From the NCBI GenBank assembly GCA_964384095.1, contig CAYLKC010000073.1, positions 1-9,215 of the forward strand: a stretch of DNA of 9,215 nucleotides, read 5' to 3'. The position numbers and the translations under genes were made by a program. The notes beneath the pieces were generated by a model that had not been told where the DNA came from, ran no database searches, and saw only the letters and a program-made list of their open reading frames with translations. The DNA is from JAITWN01 sp964384095. Its GTDB lineage: Bacteria > Pseudomonadota > Gammaproteobacteria > SZUA-140. Below are positions 1 to 8,412 of this stretch, piece by piece (position 1 is the stretch's first letter; each line of letters opens with the position of its first letter).

Positions 1-534
1 GTCGACGCGGAACCGGACCACGAGCCGGTGTTCGTAGGGCTCGATGTGGATGTCCGATGCATTGGTCTTCACCGCTTCGGTCAGGAGCGCGTTGATCAGG
101 CGGATGATCGGCGCATCGTCCTCGCTCTCGAGCAGGTCCTCGGGCTCGGGCAGCTGCTGGGCGATCTGCGACAGGTCCATGTCGATGTCCTCGCCCATCA
201 TCTGCATGGTCTGGGCGGTGTTGGACTCGTAGGAGGATTGCAGCATCGCGTCGAAGCGGTCGGGGGGCAGCACCGAGAGGGCGAGTGGGGCGCCGATATA
301 GCGGCGCACCTCGTTCAGGATCTGTACCGCTACGCCGGACCGGATCAGGGTGGTTGCGCGGCCGTCGTCACCGAAGCCGGTCACCAGCACGCCGTGACGC
401 TTGGCGAATGCGAAGGGGAGGCGGCGCCCGTCGCCGGCAACGCCTTCTCCCTCGCCGTTACGCGATGCCTGTTCCTCGACGATGTCGCGTGCCGCCGGCT
501 CGAGTTCCTTTTTCAGCGCTTCGGCGTCGATCAT
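1..534 (-). CDS. gspE: Type II secretion system assembly ATPase GspE, N-terminal part (truncated by window edge)
   Basis: GspE is the cytoplasmic hexameric ATPase that powers pseudopilus assembly in type II secretion; it docks to the inner-membrane platform through GspL. Reading the minus strand from ATG at 534 gives 178 open codons to the window edge, about one third of the usual ~500 residues. The segment has a GspE-type N-terminal domain (RLPFAFAKRHGVLV), then a linker rich in acidic residues, then the start of the ATPase region with the family motif NASDIHIEPYEHRLVVRFR. Walker A, Walker B and the zinc-binding C-domain lie outside the window. The start lies 4 nt after the gspD stop, so the two genes are cotranscribed and probably translationally coupled. 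An ATG five bases upstream (539-537) meets a stop after two codons, so 534 is the start. A PilB-type ATPase is less likely given the adjacent gspD. Confidence 0.93.
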   Translation of the reverse strand, partial: MIDAEALKKELEPAARDIVEEQASRNGEGEGVAGDGRRLPFAFAKRHGVLVTGFGDDGRATTLIRSGVAVQILNEVRRYIGAPLALSVLPPDRFDAMLQSSYESNTAQTMQMMGEDIDMDLSQIAQQLPEPEDLLESEDDAPIIRLINALLTEAVKTNASDIHIEPYEHRLVVRFRVD

Positions 535-538
535 CGCA

Positions 539-2584
539 TCAGGGCGCGCCGCTCTGCTCGAAGGCCGGCGGCAGCGCCAGCATGTCGTCGAACGGCGGCA
601 GCACCGGGGCCTCGTCGCGCGGCAGCATCAGCAGGCCCTTGTTGCGGACATCGACCTGCATCGCCCGGATATAGTCGTACTTGCTGCCGGTCAGCTGCTG
701 CAGCAGTCCGTCCTCGCGCAGGATCGTCGGCTTCAGGAACACCATCAGATTGGTCTTGCCCTTGGTCGTTGCCTTCGAGCGGAACAGCCAGCCGAGCAGC
801 GGGATGTCACCGAGCAGCGGGATCTTCTGTTCGGTTTCCTGGAGGTCGTCGCGGATCAGGCCGCCGAGTACGACCATCTGGCCGTCGTCGACGATGATGC
901 TGGTGCGAATCGAGCGCGTATTGGTGATCAGGTCGACGGCGTCGGAACGCGCGCTCAGGCTGTCGATCTTCTGCTCGATCTCGAGCTTGACCGCGTTGCC
1001 TTCGTTGATCTGCGGGCGCACCTTCAAGGTCAGACCGACGTTCTGGCGCTGGATGGTCTGGAACGGGTTGGCCGGCGAGGTCACGGTGCCGGCGGTCGTG
1101 AACGAACCGGTCACGAACGGTACTTCCTCGCCGACGACGATTTCGGCCTCCTCGTTGTCGAGCGTCACCAGCGTCGGCGTCGACAGGATGTTGGTCGAGC
1201 CGTCGCTCTTCAGCGCGCGCAGCAACGCGGCGAAATTGACGTTGCTGGAATCAAAGCGGCCGAGGCCCAGCGTCAGGCCACTGCCGACGCTCGGGATCTG
1301 TTCGGTGATGATGGCGCCGGCGATCTCGCTGATGCTGCCGCCGGTGCCGGTGGTGAAGTTCGAGAAACCGACCGGGCCGGTGCCGCTCGGCGTACCGTCG
1401 ATGATCCACTGCACGCCGAGTTCGGCATTGAAGCTCGATGAGACCTCGGCGATGACGCCCTCGACCATGACCTGCGCGCGACGCACGTCGAGCTGCTTGA
1501 TGACGGCCTCAAGCGAACGCAGGATGTCCGGCGGAGCGGTGATGACCAGCGCGTTGGTATTCTCGTCGGCCTGGATATTGATCGGCATATTGCGCGTCGC
1601 CGCCGCAGCGCCCTCGGTCTGCTGCTGCTGTTCGATGCTGCCGCTGACGCCGGTCAGCACCGCAACCAGATCCTTGGCCTGGGCATAGCGCAGATAGTAG
1701 ACGGCGGTGTTGCCCTCGGTCTCGAGCGGGGTATCGAGGTGCGAGATGATCGTGCGCAGTCGCAGTCGTCCCGACGCGCCGCCGCCGATCAGCACGCTGT
1801 TGGTGCGCTCGTCGGCGATCAGCAGCGATGAGTCTTCGGCGTCCGCGCCGGTGCCCGCGCCGCGTGCCGCCTTGCGCTGCTGCTCCATTGCATTGAGTAT
1901 GCGCACGATCTCGGCGGCCGATGCATGGCGCAGTGTGATGACCTCGATGTCATCGCTGGTCTGGATGTCGATGCGACGGATGATGTTCAGCATGCGCGAG
2001 ACATTCGACGCGCGATCGGAAATGATCAGGATGTTGCCCGGCACATAGGCGGCGAGGTGGCCTTGCTGCGGCACCAGCGGCCGCAGGATCGGCACCAGTT
2101 GCGAGGCCGAGACGTTGCGCAACTCGATGACCCGGGTGACGACTTCATCGCCTGATACCCGCGTGTCGTCATCGACGACCGGCACCGCGAGTTGCTTGGC
2201 ATTGGCATCGGGGATTATCTTGATGACGTTGCCGCTGTGGACCGCCGAGAAGCCGTGCACATCGAGCACCGACAGGAACACCTGGTAGACCTCGTCCTTG
2301 CTCATCGGCTTCGACGAGATGATCGTGATCTTGCCGCGGACCCGGGGATCGACAATGAAGTTTTTTCCTGTAACCTCCGATACCGTATTGATGACCGCGG
2401 TGATGTCGGCCTCCTTGAGGTTCAGGGTCACGGTGTCGGCCTGGACGGGCAGGGCGAGGAACAGGAGGGCGGCCAGCGCGACAGCAGTCAACCGGCGGCA
2501 CCCGCCGCGGCCCCCGGCCGGGTTGCCGCGGGGTCCTGCGCCATGTCGGGGAGTCGCGTCTAACTTATCGTGGCTACAGGACAT
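539..2584 (-). CDS. gspD: Type II secretion system secretin GspD
   Basis: GspD forms the multimeric outer-membrane channel of the type II secretion system. The product is 681 aa, normal for the family (about 650-710). A signal peptide has its hydrophobic core at residues 32-46 (LTAVALAALLFLALP) and a likely cleavage after A49 (PVQA/DT). The mature protein starts with an N0 domain (about 50-125, including VTGKNFIVDPRVRGKITI), followed by repeated N1-N3 ring domains with a Gln-run loop (IEQQQQTEGA). The secretin core has the gate motif VPFVTGS at 488-494 and the conserved GDIPLLGWLF at 592-601. The C-terminal tail after the barrel resembles an S-domain. There is no lipobox Cys at the cleavage site. 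The n-region of about 29 residues is unusually long and Gly/Arg-rich, and no clear Shine-Dalgarno precedes ATG 2584, so a later start such as TTG at L32 is possible. gspE follows; gspC is not upstream. Confidence 0.96.
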   Translation of the reverse strand: MSCSHDKLDATPRHGAGPRGNPAGGRGGCRRLTAVALAALLFLALPVQADTVTLNLKEADITAVINTVSEVTGKNFIVDPRVRGKITIISSKPMSKDEVYQVFLSVLDVHGFSAVHSGNVIKIIPDANAKQLAVPVVDDDTRVSGDEVVTRVIELRNVSASQLVPILRPLVPQQGHLAAYVPGNILIISDRASNVSRMLNIIRRIDIQTSDDIEVITLRHASAAEIVRILNAMEQQRKAARGAGTGADAEDSSLLIADERTNSVLIGGGASGRLRLRTIISHLDTPLETEGNTAVYYLRYAQAKDLVAVLTGVSGSIEQQQQTEGAAAATRNMPINIQADENTNALVITAPPDILRSLEAVIKQLDVRRAQVMVEGVIAEVSSSFNAELGVQWIIDGTPSGTGPVGFSNFTTGTGGSISEIAGAIITEQIPSVGSGLTLGLGRFDSSNVNFAALLRALKSDGSTNILSTPTLVTLDNEEAEIVVGEEVPFVTGSFTTAGTVTSPANPFQTIQRQNVGLTLKVRPQINEGNAVKLEIEQKIDSLSARSDAVDLITNTRSIRTSIIVDDGQMVVLGGLIRDDLQETEQKIPLLGDIPLLGWLFRSKATTKGKTNLMVFLKPTILREDGLLQQLTGSKYDYIRAMQVDVRNKGLLMLPRDEAPVLPPFDDMLALPPAFEQSGAP

Positions 2585-2622
2585 ATTGACGCACGGACAC
2601 CGTTTCGTGGGGGTGGAGGCTG

Positions 2623-2651
2623 ATCATATACTCATGCATATTATCGGACAA
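2623..2651 (-). promoter_or_regulatory. Candidate sigma70 promoter for gspDE
   Basis: On the minus strand, TTGTCC (2651-2646, 4/6 to the -35 consensus) is separated by exactly 17 bp from TATGAT (2628-2623, 5/6 to the -10 consensus). Transcription would start near 2616, leaving about 30 nt of leader before the gspD ATG at 2584. The motifs are seen directly; promoter activity is inferred. Confidence 0.5.
2627..2644 (+). promoter_or_regulatory. Candidate -10 elements for glgP
   Basis: Two plus-strand hexamers match the -10 consensus at 5/6: TATACT (2627-2632) and TATTAT (2639-2644). Neither has a convincing -35 box at 16-18 bp (TTCGTG at 2604-2609 is poor), so the promoter may be activator-dependent or use another sigma factor. 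TATACT overlaps the gspD -10 by two bases. Confidence 0.35.
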
Positions 2652-2673
2652 TCCCCGTCTGGCCGTAACCTCC

Positions 2674-2678
2674 GGAGG
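2674..2678 (+). promoter_or_regulatory. Ribosome binding site of glgP
   Basis: GGAGG lies 13 nt before the ATG at 2692. The spacing is somewhat long, but this is the only strong Shine-Dalgarno in the region and it supports the chosen glgP start. Confidence 0.6.
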
Positions 2679-2691
2679 CCCTGAGCGCACC

Positions 2692-5183
<2,492 letters not shown>

Positions 5184-5187
<4 letters not shown>

Positions 5188-5861
5188 GCCGTTCGCGGTC
5201 CGACAATCCGTTCGATGACGCCGGGGAGCGCCGCCGCTGTGTCGGCCGTCTGGCCGATGGCGCCGCCACCCTCGGGCTCATGCTGCCGGATGACGCCGAA
5301 TCGCTGCTGATCGACTATCTCGCCCTCCTGTATAAATGGAACCAGGCCTACAACCTGACCGCGGTCCGCGAGCCGGAGGCGATGGTCGTCCGTCTTCTGC
5401 TCGACAGCCTGAGCGTGGTCCCTTACATTAAGGGGCCGCGCGTCCTCGACGTCGGCAGCGGTCCCGGCCTGCCGGGCATCCCGCTCGCGATCGCGCAGCC
5501 CGGCCTGACCGTCGTGCTGCTGGACAGCCGTGGCAAGAAGACCCGTTTCCAGCGCCAGGCGATCGCCGAACTCGGCCTCGCCGGGGTCAGCGCCGAACAG
5601 GCGCGGGTCGAGGATTTCCGTCCGTCGGCGCCGTTCGATACCGTGATCTCCCGCGCCTTCGGCAGGCTCGCGGACCTGGTCATGGCGGCGCGGCCCCTGT
5701 GCCGGCCCGACGGCTGGATACTGGCGATGAAGGGGCGCTATCCGGAGGCCGAACTCGACGCGCTCCCCCCTGGCTGCCGGCTGCTCGCGGTCGAACGGCT
5801 CGAGGTGCCGGGCCTCGACGCCGAACGCTGGCTGGTGCGGCTATCACCCGGCAATGACTGA
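5184..5861 (+). CDS. rsmG: 16S rRNA (guanine-527-N7)-methyltransferase RsmG
   Basis: RsmG (GidB) uses S-adenosylmethionine to make m7G527 in 16S rRNA. The sequence shows the family motifs KWNQAYNLTAVRE, the SAM-binding loop LDVGSGPGLPGIPLAI (from residue 88), LDSRGKKTRFQRQ, VISRAFGRLADLV and LAMKGRYPEAEL. I chose TTG 5184, which overlaps the glgP stop (TTGA) and gives 225 aa. This retains the N-terminal helix (LADGAATLGLMLPDD) that aligns with the first residues of E. coli RsmG. ATG 5280 would give only 193 aa, remove that helix and has no Shine-Dalgarno. The open frame also extends upstream into glgP, but that part is a shadow. A weak GAAAGA at 5175-5180 may assist, but translational coupling to glgP is the likelier mechanism. 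parA follows immediately. Confidence 0.93.
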
Positions 5862-5880
5862 GCGCGGACGGCCCGCGAAC

Positions 5881-6678
5881 ATGGACACTATGGCAAGGAT
5901 CATCGCAGTTACGAACCAGAAAGGCGGCGTCGGCAAGACCACGACCAGCGTCAATCTTGCCGCCTGTCTTGCCGCGACGCGCCGCCGCGTGCTGCTGATC
6001 GATCTCGATCCGCAGGGCAACGCGACGATGGGCAGCGGCGTCGACAAGGGCGCGCTCGAGGCGAGCGGCTGCGAGGTGCTGCTCGGCGAGCGCACGATCG
6101 ACGATGTCCTCGTGCGCGAGGTCGCCGCCGGCTACGCGCTGGTGCCGGGCAATGCCGACATGACCGCGGCCGAGGTCGAGCTGATGACCCATGCCGAGAG
6201 TGAGCAACGCCTGCGCCTTGCGCTGGCGCCGGTGCTCGATCGCTACGACTATATCCTCATCGACTGTCCGCCGGCGCTGAATATGCTGACGCTGAACGCG
6301 CTGGTTGCGGCGCAGGGCGTCATCATCCCGATGCAGTGCGAGTACTATGCGCTCGAGGGCCTGACCGCATTGCTCGACACCATCGAGAAGATTCGCACCA
6401 CGCTGAATTTCGACCTGCGCATCGAAGGACTGCTGCGCACGATGTACGACCCGCGCAACAATCTCGCCAACGACGTCTCCGCACAATTGCTCGAGCACTT
6501 CGGCGACCAGGTCTTCAACACCATCATCCCGCGCAATGTACGTCTCGCCGAGGCGCCGAGCCATGGGCTGCCGGCGATCCTGTATGATAAGACCTCGCAG
6601 GGCGCGCGCGCCTATCTCGCGCTGGCCGGCGAGATGCTGCGCAAGGACATTCGCGAACAGGCGCCGACGCCGGCGTGA
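5881..6678 (+). CDS. parA: Chromosome partitioning ATPase ParA (Soj)
   Basis: ParA is a nucleoid-binding ATPase that moves ParB-parS complexes during chromosome segregation. The 265-aa product is a close match to chromosomal Soj-type ParA proteins. It has the deviant Walker A KGGVGKTT (signature lysine K14, catalytic lysine K19), the Walker A' motif LLIDLDPQGNAT (D43), and Walker B ILIDCPP (D128), followed by GVIIPMQCEYYALEGL and IPRNVRLAEAPS. It lacks the N-terminal DNA-binding HTH of plasmid ParA Ia types. Three in-frame ATGs compete: 5854 (overlapping the rsmG stop), 5881 (weak GGACGG 9 nt upstream) and 5890 (best agreement with homologous N-termini, MARIIAV). I use 5881, with 5890 nearly as good. 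parB follows after 22 nt. Confidence 0.96.
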   Translation: MDTMARIIAVTNQKGGVGKTTTSVNLAACLAATRRRVLLIDLDPQGNATMGSGVDKGALEASGCEVLLGERTIDDVLVREVAAGYALVPGNADMTAAEVELMTHAESEQRLRLALAPVLDRYDYILIDCPPALNMLTLNALVAAQGVIIPMQCEYYALEGLTALLDTIEKIRTTLNFDLRIEGLLRTMYDPRNNLANDVSAQLLEHFGDQVFNTIIPRNVRLAEAPSHGLPAILYDKTSQGARAYLALAGEMLRKDIREQAPTPA

Positions 6679-6690
6679 GCCGGCACGACG

Positions 6691-6696
6691 GGAAGG
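6691..6696 (+). promoter_or_regulatory. Ribosome binding site of parB
   Basis: GGAAGG, 4 nt before ATG 6701, supports that start over the longer open frame that runs back into parA. Confidence 0.6.
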
Positions 6697-6700
6697 CAAT

Positions 6701-7669
6701 ATGAGCGTCAAGAGAAGGGGGTTGGGACGGGGACTCGAAGCGCTGCTTGGCGGCGGCGCGGCGTCGCGTCCGGCGCCGGCGCAGCAGCCGGCCGATGCCG
6801 CGACGACCGTGAACCCGGCGACCGCCGCGCCGCCGCCGGCCAGCGCACCGCCATCGGTCACCGAGCCGCGGCCCGGCGAACGCCTGACGCAGCTGCCGGT
6901 CGATGTGATGCAGCGCGGTCGCTACCAGCCGCGCAGCGACATGCGCCCCGAGACCCTCGAGGATCTCGCCGACTCGATCCGCGCCCAGGGCGTCGTACAG
7001 CCGATCGTCGTGCGCCCCGTCGCAACGCCGCCAGGCGCGTCGCAACGCTACGAGATCATCGCGGGCGAGCGGCGCTGGCGCGCGGCGCAGATCGCCGGGT
7101 TGCACGAGGTGCCGGTGGTCGTCCGCGATGTCGACGACCGCGCCGCGATGGCGATGGCGCTGATCGAGAACATCCAGCGCGAAAACCTGAACCCGCTCGA
7201 GGAGGCCGCCGCGCTGCGGCGCCTGATCGATGAATTCGAGCTCACCCACGAGGAGGCCGCGACCGCCGTCGGACGCTCGCGCGCCGCGGTGTCGAACCTG
7301 CTGCGACTGTTCGAGCTCAACGACGACGTGAAGGCGCTGGTCGAGCGTCGCGAGCTGGAGATGGGCCACGCCCGCGCGCTGCTCGCGTTGCGGGGTCCGG
7401 CCCAGAGCCAGGCCGCGAAGCAGGTCGCCGCTCGCGGGCTTTCGGTCCGCGAGACCGAACAGCTCGTCCGCCGGCTCGCGGCCGGCGGTCGCAAGCCCGG
7501 CAAGACCGCGACCCCGCGCGACCCCGACGTCCAGCGCCTCGAGGAAGACCTCGCCAGCCGCCTCGGTGCCAGCGTCAGCATCCAGTCGGACGTGAAGGGC
7601 AAGGGCAAGCTCACCGTCCACTACAATTCCCTCGATGAGCTCGAGGGAATTCTCGCCCACATCAAATAA
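6701..7669 (+). CDS. parB: Chromosome partitioning protein ParB (Spo0J family)
   Basis: ParB is the CTP-dependent clamp that binds parS sites and spreads along origin-proximal DNA; ParA acts on it. The 322-aa protein starts with the family signature MSVKRRGLGRGLEALLG, which interacts with ParA. A Pro/Ala-rich linker follows at about residues 18-55. The N-terminal CTP-binding domain contains the arginine patch GERRWRAA (122-129) and ENIQRENLNPLEEA (156-169). The central parS-binding HTH is LTHEEAATAVGRSRAAVSN (181-199). The C-terminal dimerisation region (about 270-322) includes a Lys/Gly stretch, VKGKGKLTVHYNSLDELEGIL. The open frame extends upstream to 6536, but that part overlaps parA and is spurious. 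I saw no parS match in the window. The last codons contain a perfect inverted repeat at 7625-7651. Confidence 0.96.
   Translation: MSVKRRGLGRGLEALLGGGAASRPAPAQQPADAATTVNPATAAPPPASAPPSVTEPRPGERLTQLPVDVMQRGRYQPRSDMRPETLEDLADSIRAQGVVQPIVVRPVATPPGASQRYEIIAGERRWRAAQIAGLHEVPVVVRDVDDRAAMAMALIENIQRENLNPLEEAAALRRLIDEFELTHEEAATAVGRSRAAVSNLLRLFELNDDVKALVERRELEMGHARALLALRGPAQSQAAKQVAARGLSVRETEQLVRRLAAGGRKPGKTATPRDPDVQRLEEDLASRLGASVSIQSDVKGKGKLTVHYNSLDELEGILAHIK
7625..7651 (+). repeat. Perfect 11-bp inverted repeat (hairpin) inside the parB 3' end
   Basis: The arms AATTCCCTCGA (7625-7635) and TCGAGGGAATT (7641-7651) are exact reverse complements around the 5-nt loop TGAGC. The repeat lies wholly in codons for NSLDELEGI, ending 18 nt before the end of the parB stop codon. 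No T-tract follows, so it is not a standard intrinsic terminator. It could be an RNA processing or stabilising hairpin, a protein-binding palindrome or chance. Confidence 0.7.
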
Positions 7670-7783
7670 CGTCGACCCCCGCGTTACGGCGACCGTCCCC
7701 GCGGTCTGCGCTGGTCGCGGGCTTGCCCGGTATGGGGGCGCAATGTATACTCGCGCACTTAGTTTTGCCGGGGATTATCACCG
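7670..7783 (+). promoter_or_regulatory. Intergenic region between parB and the atp operon
   Basis: This 114-bp gap separates parAB from the ATP synthase genes. The left part is GC-rich with only short imperfect inverted repeats (for example GACCG 7691-7695 with CGGTC 7702-7706) and no T-run, so no intrinsic terminator is apparent. The right part holds a good promoter-like pair and the atpZ Shine-Dalgarno. Confidence 0.7.
7723..7751 (+). promoter_or_regulatory. Candidate sigma70 promoter of the atp operon
   Basis: TTGCCC (7723-7728, 4/6 to the -35 consensus) and TATACT (7746-7751, 5/6 to the -10 consensus) are separated by exactly 17 bp. A start near 7758 would give a leader of about 26 nt before the atpZ ATG. 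The position, just upstream of the first atp gene, is where the operon promoter is expected. Activity is inferred. Confidence 0.6.
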
Positions 7784-7984
7784 ATGTATCAGTCCAGGGG
7801 CGGCGACCTCGTCCTTGTCGGGGCCGGTACGATCCTGACATCGATGATCGCGGCGGGCTTCCTGCTGGGCTACGCCGTTGATGTCTGGATCGGGACCCTG
7901 CCCGTGTTCATGCTGGCATTCGGCGCACTCGGCCTCGTGGGCGGCTGCATCAGACTGCGCAAGTTGTTGATCAGGAACGGATGA
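7784..7984 (+). CDS. atpZ: AtpZ/AtpI-family small membrane protein, first gene of the ATP synthase operon
   Basis: This 66-aa protein resembles the small two-helix family annotated as putative F0F1-ATPase subunit (AtpZ, ATPase_gene1 type). Hydrophobic segments at about residues 9-31 and 38-58 flank the characteristic GFLLGYAVDVWIGT stretch, and a basic tail (RLRKLLIRN) follows. Members often precede atpI or atpB; in alkaliphilic Bacillus the relatives have been linked to Mg2+/Ca2+ supply or to assembly of the rotor, but the role in proteobacteria is unsettled. GGGGAT (7770-7775) lies 8 nt before ATG 7784. The stop codon is followed one base later by the TTG start of atpI, indicating tight coupling. 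Family assignment rests on length, topology, motif and position. Confidence 0.8.
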   Translation: MYQSRGGDLVLVGAGTILTSMIAAGFLLGYAVDVWIGTLPVFMLAFGALGLVGGCIRLRKLLIRNG

Positions 7985-7988
7985 GTTG
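7973..7988 (+). promoter_or_regulatory. Shine-Dalgarno and TTG start of atpI
   Basis: AGGAA (7973-7977) sits 8 nt before TTG 7986. The nearby ATG at 7981 reaches a stop after two codons, so TTG is the usable start. Confidence 0.6.
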
Positions 7989-8372
7989 ACAGATTCGGCG
8001 TCCGTTTCCGAGGATCTGCGCGCCAGAACCCGCAGGTTGATCAGTTGGCAGATCGTCACGGGTCTGGTCGTCGGCGCGGGCTACTATCTGGCCCGGGGCC
8101 CATGGGAGGCCGTGTCGGCGCTGTATGGCGGCGGACTCAGCCTGCTGATGGCGCTGCTGCTCGGCCTGTGCGTCTCGATCGCAACACAGGCCGCGGCGCA
8201 GAATCCCGGGCAGGGCCAGCTGATCCTGTATGGCGGCGCTGCCCTGCGTTTCGTGCTGGTGCTGGCGCTGTTTGCGATCGGGCTGGCGCTGATCGGCCTG
8301 GCACCGATCGCGACGGTCGCGGGATTTGCGGCCGTGCAACTGGTTTTCGTAGTGGCCGCCGGCAAGCGATGA
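7986..8372 (+). CDS. atpI: ATP synthase subunit I (AtpI)
   Basis: AtpI is a non-structural inner-membrane protein encoded at the head of proteobacterial atp operons, proposed to aid c-ring assembly. The 128-aa product matches the usual length (E. coli about 126). Its topology fits four membrane helices at about residues 18-36, 42-67, 88-104 and 106-125, with a short cytoplasmic N-terminus (SEDLRARTRRL). Other family-like features are a basic segment before helix 1, a WEAVSALYGGGLSLL stretch in helix 2 and a C-terminal GKR. Sequence conservation in this family is low, so position between atpZ and atpB is an important part of the call. Translation starts at TTG 7986, one base after the atpZ stop. 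The 37-nt gap to atpB holds only the atpB Shine-Dalgarno. Confidence 0.87.
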   Translation: MTDSASVSEDLRARTRRLISWQIVTGLVVGAGYYLARGPWEAVSALYGGGLSLLMALLLGLCVSIATQAAAQNPGQGQLILYGGAALRFVLVLALFAIGLALIGLAPIATVAGFAAVQLVFVVAAGKR

Positions 8373-8396
8373 GCCGGCGACAAGCATAAAAATTAC

Positions 8397-8412
8397 GGAG
8401 CAGCCGAAGTTG
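8397..8412 (+). promoter_or_regulatory. Shine-Dalgarno and TTG start of atpB
   Basis: GGAG (8397-8400) lies 9 nt before TTG 8410. The first in-frame ATG comes only within the first membrane helix, too late to be the start, so TTG is well supported. Confidence 0.65.

Larger units (their letters stand above)
2585..2691. promoter_or_regulatory. Divergent intergenic region between gspD and glgP
   Basis: This 107-bp gap is the only space between the minus-strand gspDE genes and the plus-strand glgP block, so both transcripts should start here. It contains an AT-rich core at about 2621-2645, unlike the surrounding GC-rich DNA. The core holds -10-like hexamers on both strands, plus short palindromes TGATCA (2621-2626) and ATGCAT (2634-2639). 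No classical CRP-like site was seen by eye. Confidence 0.75.

Noticed and set aside
401..1688. Long plus-strand frames (401-1441 and 681-1688) across gspD
   Set aside because: They are antisense shadows of the clearly identified secretin gene.
5331..5336. TATAAA inside rsmG as a promoter for parAB
   Set aside because: It simply encodes the conserved Tyr-Lys of the KWN motif region and has no -35 element at 16-18 bp.
5680..6861. 393-aa minus-strand frame opposite rsmG, parA and parB
   Set aside because: It spans three well-identified plus-strand genes and shows only Ala/Arg-rich low-complexity sequence.
6524..7660. 378-aa minus-strand frame opposite parA/parB
   Set aside because: Same GC-bias shadow frame relative to parB; composition is Arg/Ala-rich without family motifs.
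7691..7721. Inverted repeats between parB and atpZ as a terminator
   Set aside because: Stems are only 5-6 bp with loops of 6-12 nt and are not followed by a T-run.
7635..7838. 67-aa plus-strand frame across the parB end and atpZ start
   Set aside because: It runs through the parB 3' end, the atp promoter and the atpZ start in another frame, with no recognisable family features.
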